NCBI GenBank assembly: GCA_945861125.1
Contig: CAMASZ010000037.1
Location: 1-8,750 of the forward strand
Length of the DNA stretch: 8,750 nucleotides
Reading direction: 5' to 3'
Origin: Rickettsia typhi
GTDB lineage: Bacteria > Pseudomonadota > Alphaproteobacteria > Rickettsiales > UBA1997
Shown: piece by piece, positions 1 to 5,431 of the stretch
Position numbering within the stretch: the stretch's first letter is position 1
Layout of the letters: each line of letters begins with the position of its first letter
Translations under genes and position numbers: made by a program
The notes under the pieces: model-generated
The model's database searches: none
What the model was told of the DNA's origin: nothing
What the model saw: the letters and a program-made list of their open reading frames with translations, nothing else

Positions 1-896
1 AATTACACGGCAAAGAAAGTTCCATTATATTTGTTTCTGGCTACGTTGCCAATGATGCTAGCATTCAAACTATTGCTAAAATTATTCCTAATATAATTAT
101 TTTTTCTGATCAAAAAAATCATGCCTCAATAATATCTGGTATCAAGAACAGTAAAGCAACTAAGCACATATTCGCTCATAATGATATCAATAATCTTGAA
201 AACCTACTAAGACAATATCCACTTAGTCAGCCAAAATTAATTATTTTTGAATCAGTCTATTCAATGGACGGGGATTTTGGCAAAATTAAAGAAATCACTA
301 ATTTGGCTAAAAAATATCAAGCACTAACCTACATCGACGAGGTTCACGCCGTAGGAGTTTATGGCAATAATGGCGGTGGGTTGAGCGATCAATTAAATCT
401 TGCTTCAGAAATCGACATTATTCAAGGAACTTTTGCCAAGGGTTTTGGAGCTATTGGTGGCTACATTACTGGCAATAAAATAATTATAGACGCAATTCGT
501 AGCTATGCTTCAGGATTTATATTTACTACATCGCTACCACCATCTATATTAACAGCAATAAAAGCTAATGTTGAATATTTACAAAAAAATAATTATGAAC
601 GACAAAAGCTTCATCAAAATGTAGAAAAATTAAAAGAGCAATTAAAAATAAATGGCATTAAAATCGTTGAGAATCAATCTCATATAATTTCAATTAAAAT
701 TGGCGACGCCCAAAAAGCTAAAATAATTTCGCAAAAACTTTTAAATTATCATAATATCTATATTCAACACATTAACTATCCAACTGTAGATGTTGGAGAT
801 GAAAGACTTAGAATTACCATTACGTCGCTTCATGACGATAAGATGATAGAACAATTAATTTTGGCTCTACTGATAGTCTTTAAGGAAGTGCTCTAA
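1..896 (+). CDS. hemA: 5-aminolevulinate synthase, 3' part (5' end outside window)
   Basis: PLP-dependent enzyme that condenses glycine with succinyl-CoA to give 5-aminolevulinate, the first step of haem synthesis by the C4 route used by Alphaproteobacteria. The frame is open from base 3 without a stop, giving about 297 residues. The family is usually about 400 aa, so roughly the first quarter is missing. Family signatures in order are [21 protein letters not shown], the PLP-lysine segment [13 protein letters not shown] (lysine codon 438-440), FTTSLPP and, near the end, INYPTV followed by ERLRIT. These distinguish it as an alpha-oxoamine synthase. The INYPTV/ERLRIT end and the genomic setting favour ALAS over KBL or BioF, though those paralogues share the fold. 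An internal ATG at 264 is not the start, since conserved sequence continues upstream of it. The stop is TAA at 894-896, and the last 30 bp overlap the convergent ruvX. Confidence 0.93.
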   Translation, partial: LHGKESSIIFVSGYVANDASIQTIAKIIPNIIIFSDQKNHASIISGIKNSKATKHIFAHNDINNLENLLRQYPLSQPKLIIFESVYSMDGDFGKIKEITNLAKKYQALTYIDEVHAVGVYGNNGGGLSDQLNLASEIDIIQGTFAKGFGAIGGYITGNKIIIDAIRSYASGFIFTTSLPPSILTAIKANVEYLQKNNYERQKLHQNVEKLKEQLKINGIKIVENQSHIISIKIGDAQKAKIISQKLLNYHNIYIQHINYPTVDVGDERLRITITSLHDDKMIEQLILALLIVFKEVL

Positions 897-1334
897 GATT
901 ATATTCGCTGAAATATCATCATAAAACTTGGTTTTTTTACTGTATATTTTTGATTTCACAATTCGCCTTGCTTCAAAACTAGAAAACCTTTCATCAAATA
1001 AAATTATTGGAATTTCAGTGTTTAACTTTGCTTGTAAAAAGCAATCGAGATTAATAGCAAAGTTATTAACAAATTTTGAAACAGCTGTAGAATTGCCATT
1101 TATATCGATTGGTAGCCCAATAATTACTGCAACTATTGTATTTTCAATAATTAATTGCATAATTTGCGTAAAGTCTTTTAAATTACTTTGACGATTAATA
1201 ATTAATTTTGGTGTAGCTATTATTCTTTTATCATCACAAATAGCAACCCCTATTCTCTTTGTACCAACATCCAGAGATATTAATCTTCCTGAATTTGGCA
1301 ATAAATTTTTTATATTGTCTTGCTTAATAATCAC
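867..1334 (-). CDS. ruvX: Putative pre-16S rRNA nuclease / Holliday junction resolvase-like protein YqgF
   Basis: RNase H-fold protein of the YqgF/RuvX family, which trims the 5' end of 16S rRNA precursor in E. coli and has also been proposed as a Holliday-junction resolvase. At 155 aa it is close to family length (about 140-155). Visible motifs are [11 protein letters not shown] (acidic D22), [12 protein letters not shown] (residues 70-81), LFDERFSS (E115) and YDDISA (D139/D140). These are the expected acidic metal-binding residues, so the protein looks intact. The start is GTG at 1332-1334. It is chosen because the N-terminal residues lead straight into the RNase H strand, but no Shine-Dalgarno sequence precedes it. 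The gene is convergent with hemA (30-bp overlap) and divergent from gatC (9 bp between start codons), so its promoter must lie inside gatC or it is poorly insulated. Confidence 0.9.
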   Translation of the reverse strand: MIIKQDNIKNLLPNSGRLISLDVGTKRIGVAICDDKRIIATPKLIINRQSNLKDFTQIMQLIIENTIVAVIIGLPIDINGNSTAVSKFVNNFAINLDCFLQAKLNTEIPIILFDERFSSFEARRIVKSKIYSKKTKFYDDISANIILEHFLKDYQ

Positions 1335-1343
1335 AAATAAAAT

Positions 1344-1640
1344 ATGACAAAAATTAGCGATAAAGATATTGTTAAAATTTCCAATTTATGCAAAATAAAA
1401 GTTCTGCCTGAAGAAAAAAATAATTTAATTAATCAAATAAGCAAAGTAATTGAATGGGTTGAACAACTCAACAAAGTAAACACCGATAATATTGAACCAC
1501 TAGTAAACGTCAATCAAACTTCAATCACTTTAAATAAAGATCAAATATCTGATGGCAATATTGCTGAAGATATTTTAAAAAATGCTCCGGACGCCAAATA
1601 TGAATATTTTGCAGTACCCAAGGTTATTATACCAAATTAA
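1344..1640 (+). CDS. gatC: Asp-tRNA(Asn)/Glu-tRNA(Gln) amidotransferase subunit C
   Basis: Small subunit of GatCAB, which amidates mischarged Glu-tRNA(Gln) and Asp-tRNA(Asn) in bacteria lacking GlnRS or AsnRS. GatC wraps around and stabilises GatA. The 98-residue length is normal. Recognisable parts are the N-terminal helix region DKDIVKISNLCKIKV, then INQISKVIEWVEQLNKVNT, the NIEPLVN segment, and the C-terminal NAPDAKYEYF followed by AVPKVI. GatC proteins usually stop just after VPKVIE or similar. Here the end is VPKVIIPN, and the last codons and stop are read from a TTATACCAAAT repeat (1627-1637). There is no Shine-Dalgarno sequence before ATG 1344. No gatA or gatB follows; a 645-bp repeat-rich gap comes next instead. 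Confidence 0.93.
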   Translation: MTKISDKDIVKISNLCKIKVLPEEKNNLINQISKVIEWVEQLNKVNTDNIEPLVNVNQTSITLNKDQISDGNIAEDILKNAPDAKYEYFAVPKVIIPN

Positions 1641-1644
1641 CTTA

Positions 1645-1685
1645 AAAATTAACAATCATAAAAAATCTAAAAGATTATTAATTTT
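1645..1685 (+). terminator. Possible weak terminator-like hairpin after gatC
   Basis: AAAATTAA (1645-1652) is complementary to TTAATTTT (1678-1685). Inside it AATCT (1664-1668) pairs with AGATT (1672-1676). The sequence is followed by the T-rich TTTTGTTTCCTT. The stem is almost all AT and the T-run is interrupted, so this is only a candidate for an intrinsic terminator of gatC. Confidence 0.25.
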
Positions 1686-1751
1686 GTTTCCTTAGTAGTA
1701 AAATTTGCTGTTAAAAAACATTTATTGCTAGCCAAAAATTCAAATTAAGTT

Positions 1752-1956
1752 ATACCATTTCCACTTAATAAATGATAAATTAAGCAAGATATTTTTGCCA
1801 GTCGCGCTAAAGCGACGACATGATTTTTGAGATAAAAATCTTTAAAAAATGAAGCTGTATATCCATACAACTAAGGTTTTTTGAAGATTTTTAGCCAAAA
1901 AGATGAAGCTTAATTTATAAATACCTAATTGTATCATTTATTAGTGGAAATGGTAT
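1752..1956. repeat. 205-bp nested palindrome with terminal inverted repeats (MITE-like)
   Basis: The left end (1752-1777, beginning ATACCATTTCCACTTAATAA) and right end (1932-1956) are reverse complements with a single one-base gap over 25-26 bp. Symmetry continues inward. AATTAAGC (1778-1785) pairs with GCTTAATT (1908-1915). The 16-base segment 1834-1849 pairs with 1877-1892 at 15 of 16 positions, the odd one being T:G. TGTAT (1856-1860) pairs with ATACA (1865-1869) around an ATCC loop. The left arm also carries a separate hairpin, GTCGC (1801-1805) with GCGAC (1812-1816). TTATACC occurs at both edges (1750-1756 and 1956-1962). No coding capacity or transposase is present, so a non-autonomous inserted element or a structured RNA element is the likely explanation. 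Confidence 0.8.
1789..1815 (+). repeat. 27-bp dispersed repeat with GC stem, copy 1
   Basis: This segment starts ATATTTTTGCC and ends GCTAAAGCGA. It is identical over 27 bases to 4957-4983. With base 1816 it contains the 5-bp stem GTCGC/GCGAC around the loop GCTAAA. It lies inside the left half of the 205-bp palindrome and is GC-rich compared with its surroundings. Confidence 0.85.
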
Positions 1957-1978
1957 TATACCAAATCCAATCCTTATA
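1956..1978 (+). repeat. TTATACCAAATCCAATC repeat, copy A
   Basis: The 17 bases TTATACCAAATCCAATC (1956-1972) recur exactly at 4919-4935, and CTTATA follows in place of the TTTAAA seen in other copies. It abuts the right end of the 205-bp palindrome and shares one base with it. Confidence 0.75.
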
Positions 1979-2039
1979 TAACCCTACAAACACTCTTGGT
2001 AATTTCTGATGTTAATGTTCTGAAAAACCTACAGTATAA

Positions 2040-2090
2040 TTTAAAATGGGAAATAGTATAATAACAAATCCCATCTTTAAATAAAATTAT
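2040..2090. repeat. Repeat copy B, with a local inverted repeat
   Basis: Bases 2061-2090 match 4921-4950 at 28 of 30 positions, ending in the identical ATCTTTAAATAAAATTAT. Within it TCCCATCTTTAAA (2069-2081) is the reverse complement of TTTAAAATGGGA (2040-2051) apart from one bulged base, so this copy can fold into a hairpin with a 17-base loop. Confidence 0.75.
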
Positions 2091-2285
2091 GTTGACTTTA
2101 ATTTATATTAATAGTTAAATATAACGCTTGAAATCCTTTAGAAATACATAAAAAGTTGAAAATAAGATAAAATTTGATAGCAAGTCAATATGGTCTTTGC
2201 TTAATTCAATCTACAATCAAATTCTCTTTTTCCTTAAATAAATAAGTCTGATCACAAAATTACCTTAAAAACTCGAACATAAATA

Positions 2286-3500
2286 ATGAAAAATAACCAT
2301 AAATTTCAAAAAAAGTTTGGATCAATATTAAAAATATCTGGTTTGTATCTTTGGGTGATAATAAAAGTTATACTCAACTTTATTCTTACCAAAAGAACCA
2401 TATTATTTGTTTCTGATCAAAAAATTAGAAAAATCAACTTTAGTCCATTGCTACAAATGTCTTTACTGACCTTGTCCTTGTTTATTGGCAATGTCTTTGT
2501 TCAATCGCTCCAATCTTATAAAATTATCAAAGAAAAATCAGATGAAGTAGAGCATTTAAAGTCACTAAACTCCTATTTTGAAAATGAGTTTGAGTCAGTT
2601 AACAATAAACTCAAAAAATTGACAGAGTACATGTATCAAATAAACAATACTAACTACAAGGAAGTAAATGATGAGAAAATAGAAGGAATACAATTCAAAA
2701 AATCTAAAAAGCTTGATCAAGATCAGCTCTCTAGGCAAGATAAAAAAACAATCAAAAACATAGAAGAATCACTTGAACATTTTTCTGAAATGCATTTACT
2801 AACACAAAAAAGAATAAAAAAAATTGAAAAAGCTATTTCAATGGTTGGTCTTAATATTAAAAATAGCGATAATCTTAAATCATTTGATAAAATCATATCC
2901 AATAACAACTATGGCAGAGGCGGTCCTGAAAAAGATGATCAAAAAATCAATCAAATTCTTACAAAAAAAACCAGTGAAGAAGACGCCTTAAATCAAATTA
3001 ATTCTCTAAAATTTAATAATGAAATTGATTACCTCATGGTTTTAGAGCATTTAGCCAGCACTCTTCCTCTTTCCGAGCCAATGAATAGCTATTATATTTC
3101 AAGTGGCTTTGGGATGAGATCTGACCCAATTACCAATCGAAAAACTCTACATCATGGCCTTGATTTTGTTGGTCTTGAGAATGAAAAAATATACAGCCCA
3201 TCATCTGGAAAAGTTATTTTGGCTGGCAAATTTAGTGAATATGGCAATGCGATAGTTATTGATCATGGTTTTGGAATAACTACCAGATATGGTCACCTTT
3301 CTTCAATAAAAGTTAAAGAAGGTCAAATCGTTAAAAAAGGAGAAAACATAGCATTACAGGGTAATACCGGAAGAAGCACAGGAGATCATTTACATTATGA
3401 AGTAAGATATAAAAACATCCCTCTTAATCCAAAAAAGTTTCTAGAGGCTGGGCAAATATTGTTTAACAATCAACAAAATATAAGACATGTCAATAGCTGA
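2286..3500 (+). CDS. Membrane-anchored M23 peptidoglycan endopeptidase (bactofilin partner)
   Basis: Predicted zinc metallo-endopeptidase that cuts peptidoglycan cross-links in the periplasm (LytM/M23 family), 404 aa. In order: a basic N-terminus; a hydrophobic stretch (about 16-34); a segment resembling the pre-membrane motif of alphaproteobacterial M23 proteins (38-58); a probable transmembrane helix (about 55-75); a charged, probably coiled-coil stalk (about 78-185); and a C-terminal M23 domain (about 265-388). Zinc and catalytic residues are all present: H289/D293 in HHGLDF, H337 in RYGHLS, and H368/H370 in GDHLHYE. It should therefore be active, unlike degenerate EnvC/NlpD-type activators. 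ATG 2286 lacks a Shine-Dalgarno sequence but gives the expected membrane topology. The stop codon overlaps the bactofilin start by 14 bp, which suggests co-translation and joint function, as for known M23-bactofilin pairs (LmdC/BacA type, Csd1/CcmA). Assignment to the LmdC type is inference. Confidence 0.9.
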   Translation: MKNNHKFQKKFGSILKISGLYLWVIIKVILNFILTKRTILFVSDQKIRKINFSPLLQMSLLTLSLFIGNVFVQSLQSYKIIKEKSDEVEHLKSLNSYFENEFESVNNKLKKLTEYMYQINNTNYKEVNDEKIEGIQFKKSKKLDQDQLSRQDKKTIKNIEESLEHFSEMHLLTQKRIKKIEKAISMVGLNIKNSDNLKSFDKIISNNNYGRGGPEKDDQKINQILTKKTSEEDALNQINSLKFNNEIDYLMVLEHLASTLPLSEPMNSYYISSGFGMRSDPITNRKTLHHGLDFVGLENEKIYSPSSGKVILAGKFSEYGNAIVIDHGFGITTRYGHLSSIKVKEGQIVKKGENIALQGNTGRSTGDHLHYEVRYKNIPLNPKKFLEAGQILFNNQQNIRHVNS

Positions 3501-3903
3501 TTTAAAAACAAAAATTGCTACTGCAGTTAGTGGAAACTCAAGCAACAATAACCTAATAACCAAAAGACTGGAAATAGTTAATCAAAATCTTAAAACAGTT
3601 CCATCTATATTATCCAATGACTTCCAAATTGAAGGACAAATTCATAGCAGCGGAGTAATTGAAATTGAGGGTAGCGTTCGAGGTATTATAAACGCTAACT
3701 CTGTGATATTGCGTGAAAATGGTTTTGTTAATGGTACAATAATTGCAGAATTCTTAAGTATTAGAGGAAGTTTTGAGGGCAATATTAAAGCTAAAAATAT
3801 TAGGATATCTTGTAAAGCAAAGCTTCAAGGTGAAATCGAATATGAATCTATAGCAGTTGAAGATGGCGCATCCATAGATGGCCAATTTAAAAAACTTTGC
3901 TAA
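3487..3903 (+). CDS. Bactofilin (polymer-forming cytoskeletal protein)
   Basis: A 138-residue protein of the bactofilin/CcmA family (DUF583). These polymerise into filaments from a right-handed beta-helix and act as scaffolds for cell-wall enzymes at the inner membrane. The first 40 or so residues are polar and probably disordered. The core (about 44-135) shows the short repeating strands with regularly spaced G, I and V residues: IEGQIHSSGVIEIEG, then GSVRGIINANSVILRENG, GTIIAEFLSIRG, GNIKAKNIRI, GEIEYESIAVEDGASIDG. The protein ends in a lone cysteine (C138). The only plausible start is ATG 3487, inside the last codons of the M23 gene in another frame, so translation is probably coupled. No Shine-Dalgarno sequence is visible. 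The pair likely sets local cell-wall remodelling or cell shape. Confidence 0.92.
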   Translation: MSIADLKTKIATAVSGNSSNNNLITKRLEIVNQNLKTVPSILSNDFQIEGQIHSSGVIEIEGSVRGIINANSVILRENGFVNGTIIAEFLSIRGSFEGNIKAKNIRISCKAKLQGEIEYESIAVEDGASIDGQFKKLC

Positions 3904-3931
3904 ATTTAAAAATTTAGTGAAAATAATGTTA

Positions 3932-3957
3932 ATACCATTTTTGATTAAAAATAATCA
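3932..3957 (+). repeat. ATACCATTTTT motif and small hairpin after the bactofilin gene
   Basis: ATACCATTT (3932-3940), the same nine bases as the ends of the 205-bp palindrome, lies 29 bp after the bactofilin stop. It is followed by TGATTA (3942-3947) and its complement TAATCA (3952-3957) around an AAAA loop. There is no T-run after it, so it is not a standard intrinsic terminator. It may be a degenerate member of the repeat family. Confidence 0.35.
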
Positions 3958-3990
3958 TTACCGTCAAATATTAATTAAGAATCCTCACAA

Positions 3991-4917
3991 ATGCTTAATT
4001 TTGATGATCTAATTCAAACAGAAGCAAGAATTTCAAATTATGTTAAAAATACGCCGATTATCTCCAATCAAGAAATAAATCATCGTTTTAAAGCAGAAAT
4101 TTTCTTCAAACTAGATAATCAGCAAGAAACCAGATCTTTTAAAGTTAGGGGAGCTTTTAATGCTATTTTATCTTTCTATGAAAAAAATAAAAAATTTCCC
4201 TCAAAAATTGTAGCACAAAGCTCTGGAAATCATGCTCAAGCAGTAGCATTAGTAGGTAAAAAATTCAATATTCCAGTACTAATTTATATGGCAACCGCCA
4301 CTTTACCAATAAAAGTTAAAGCAACCAGAAAATTAGGGGCAGAAGTTATATTATGCGAAAAAAGAAGTGAAGCTAATTTTTTAGCAAAACAAAAGGAACA
4401 AGAAGGTTATTTCTTTATTCATCCTTCAGATAATGATGATGTAATTTTGGGTCAAGGAACCTGTGTTCTTGAAGCTTTAGAACAATTAAATACAGTTGAT
4501 GCAATATTTGCTCCTTGCGGGGGTGGTGGATTATTAGCTGGATCTTATATTGCCAAAGAAGGTCTGTGTAAGGAAGCTAAAATTTTTGGTTGCGAACCCT
4601 TAATTGCTAACGATGCCTCACTTTCTATTCAAGCCAAGAAAATTATTGGCTTTGAAGATTCACCAAAAACAATTGCCGACGGCGCAAGGACCTTGATGAT
4701 TTCTCAGCGTTGCTTTAATTACTTACAAAAAATTGACGGAATTATAGAAATTCCTGAAGAAAAAATTATTTTTTGGCAAAAAAAACTTACTGAAATTTTA
4801 ATGCAAGATATTGAAGCAACTTCAGCCCTTTCAATTGCTGGACTTGAAATTTATTTACAAAAAAACAACATTGGTAATAAGAAATATTTGTTAATAATTT
4901 CTGGCGGAAATGTTTGA
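3991..4917 (+). CDS. Serine/threonine dehydratase-like PLP enzyme (fold type II)
   Basis: Member of the tryptophan synthase beta-like PLP family closest to threonine/serine dehydratases and serine racemase. These deaminate L-Ser or L-Thr, or in relatives hydroxyaspartate, to the 2-oxo acid plus ammonia. Motifs: SFKVRGA with the PLP lysine K51, SSGNHAQ (77-83) that holds the PLP carboxylate, GQGT (154-157), the phosphate-binding glycine loop CGGGG (176-180), and SGGN (304-307) contacting the pyridine ring. There is no C-terminal ACT regulatory domain, so it is a catabolic or racemase-type enzyme rather than feedback-controlled IlvA. The exact substrate cannot be told. The 308-aa protein ends one residue after SGGN, whereas relatives usually run 10-20 residues further. 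The stop lies just before a repeat cluster. ATG 3991 fits the family N-terminus; no Shine-Dalgarno sequence. Confidence 0.85.
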   Translation: MLNFDDLIQTEARISNYVKNTPIISNQEINHRFKAEIFFKLDNQQETRSFKVRGAFNAILSFYEKNKKFPSKIVAQSSGNHAQAVALVGKKFNIPVLIYMATATLPIKVKATRKLGAEVILCEKRSEANFLAKQKEQEGYFFIHPSDNDDVILGQGTCVLEALEQLNTVDAIFAPCGGGGLLAGSYIAKEGLCKEAKIFGCEPLIANDASLSIQAKKIIGFEDSPKTIADGARTLMISQRCFNYLQKIDGIIEIPEEKIIFWQKKLTEILMQDIEATSALSIAGLEIYLQKNNIGNKKYLLIISGGNV

Positions 4918-4918
4918 C

Positions 4919-4950
4919 TTATACCAAATCCAATCTTTAAATAAAATTAT
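4919..4950 (+). repeat. TTATACCAAATCCAATC repeat, copy C
   Basis: Begins 2 bp after the dehydratase stop codon. Its first 17 bases equal copy A (1956-1972), and 4921-4950 matches copy B (2061-2090) at 28 of 30 positions. It therefore links the two upstream copies as members of one family. Confidence 0.8.
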
Positions 4951-4956
4951 AACAAA

Positions 4957-4983
4957 ATATTTTTGCCAGTCGCGCTAAAGCGA
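4957..4983 (+). repeat. 27-bp dispersed repeat with GC stem, copy 2
   Basis: Identical to 1789-1815 over 27 bases. The stem is kept, except that the closing base after it is T instead of C (4984), allowing a G:U pair in RNA. Unlike copy 1 it is not inside a long palindrome; sequence similarity fades within a few bases downstream. Confidence 0.85.
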
Positions 4984-5003
4984 TGAAATTTTAAGACTCG
5001 CAG

Positions 5004-5026
5004 TTATATCAAATACCATCTTTAAA
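5004..5026 (+). repeat. Repeat copy D (diverged)
   Basis: TTATATCAAATACCATCTTT followed by AAA. It differs from copies B and C by a few substitutions (TATACC to TATATC, TCC to TACC) but keeps the ATCTTTAAA end. It lies 43 bp upstream of the rpmE -35 box, in the same orientation as the other copies. Confidence 0.65.
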
Positions 5027-5069
5027 GCTCCAAATGATTAATAAAACATTCAAAAAAGAAAGGTAAAAC

Positions 5070-5098
5070 TTGACAATAATTGCATTTTACTGTATCAT
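5070..5098 (+). promoter_or_regulatory. Sigma70-type promoter for rpmE and the downstream hydrolase
   Basis: TTGACA (5070-5075) is a perfect -35 hexamer, followed after exactly 17 bp by TATCAT (5093-5098), a good -10. Transcription would start near 5105 and give a leader of about 54 nt before ATG 5159. The promoter sits between GAAAGGTAA (5058-5066) and its reverse complement TTACCTTTC (5123-5131), a possible operator-like symmetry. It is the best promoter match noticed in the window, and fits a ribosomal protein gene. Confidence 0.65.
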
Positions 5099-5158
5099 TT
5101 GCGTTTTATTATAAAAACTCTCTTACCTTTCAAATTTTTTACAAAAATTCAAGCAAAT

Positions 5159-5422
5159 ATGTCCAAAACAACGCAAACAAAATCTCAAAAAGCACCTCTG
5201 GAAGGCTTTCATCCAAAACAACATAAGGTAACAATTGTAATGACTGATGGCTCTAAAATTGAAGTCTTAACAACCAAAGGAAAAGAAGGTGACGTAATTA
5301 GATTAGATGTTGATCCCAAGAATCATCCCGCTTGGCAAGAAAAAGCAAGCAACTTTATAAATTCAAATGATGAAAGAGTTGCAAAATTTAGAAAAAAATT
5401 CGAAGGTTTTGATTCAGTATAA
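5159..5422 (+). CDS. rpmE: 50S ribosomal protein L31, zinc-free type
   Basis: Large-subunit ribosomal protein at the intersubunit bridge. The protein is 87 aa. Recognition rests on GFHPKQHKVTIVMTDGSKIE near the N-terminus and DVDPKNHPAW (residues 50-59), followed by the basic tail NDERVAKFRKKFEGF. The CxxC zinc motif of the C+ form is absent (there are no cysteines), so this is the C- form. The start is set at ATG 5159. An in-frame TTG at 5099 lies directly after the predicted -10 box and upstream of the predicted transcript start, so it cannot be used. About 13 polar residues (MSKTTQTKSQKAP) precede the usual L31 start, slightly more than in most relatives. A GTG-started hydrolase gene follows after 9 bp. 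Confidence 0.85.
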   Translation: MSKTTQTKSQKAPLEGFHPKQHKVTIVMTDGSKIEVLTTKGKEGDVIRLDVDPKNHPAWQEKASNFINSNDERVAKFRKKFEGFDSV

Positions 5423-5425
5423 AGG
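5421..5425 (+). promoter_or_regulatory. Ribosome binding site for the BioH-like gene
   Basis: AAAGG, overlapping the TAA stop of rpmE, sits 6 bp before the GTG start at 5432. It is the only clear Shine-Dalgarno-like site noticed in the window. It supports the GTG start and coupling to rpmE translation. Confidence 0.5.
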
Positions 5426-5431
5426 TTAAGC

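Larger units (their letters stand above)
1641..2285. other. 645-bp gene-free, repeat-rich gap
   Basis: No convincing reading frame, tRNA or rRNA was found here on either strand. The gap holds an AT-only hairpin just after gatC (1645-1685), a 205-bp nested palindrome (1752-1956), a TTATACCAAATCCAATC repeat abutting it (from 1956), and a second variant of that repeat inside a short inverted repeat (2040-2081). From about 2090 to 2285 only AT-rich sequence is visible. The promoter for the downstream M23/bactofilin pair presumably lies there, but no -35/-10 pair with good spacing stands out. For comparison, other gaps in the window are 9 to 241 bp. Confidence 0.8.

Noticed and set aside
264..266. 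ATG as the hemA start
   Set aside because: Conserved sequence and an open frame continue upstream to the window edge; this ATG is the internal methionine of the YSMDGD motif.
928..1191. 87-codon + strand reading frame
   Set aside because: It lies entirely antisense to ruvX, whose motifs are convincing; the encoded peptide resembles no known family.
1315..1343. TTGTCT and TAAAAT with 17-bp spacing as a gatC promoter
   Set aside because: The -10 would touch the start codon, placing the transcript start inside gatC downstream of its ATG.
1752..2090. CRISPR array or tandem repeat array
   Set aside because: Repeats are few, irregularly spaced and of different types, without uniform spacers or cas genes.
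2723..2908. 61-codon - strand reading frame
   Set aside because: Antisense to the coiled-coil region of the M23 gene; a by-product of AT-rich codons.
5099..5158. In-frame TTG as an earlier rpmE start
   Set aside because: It directly follows the predicted -10 box, upstream of the expected transcript start, and the extra 20 residues do not match L31.
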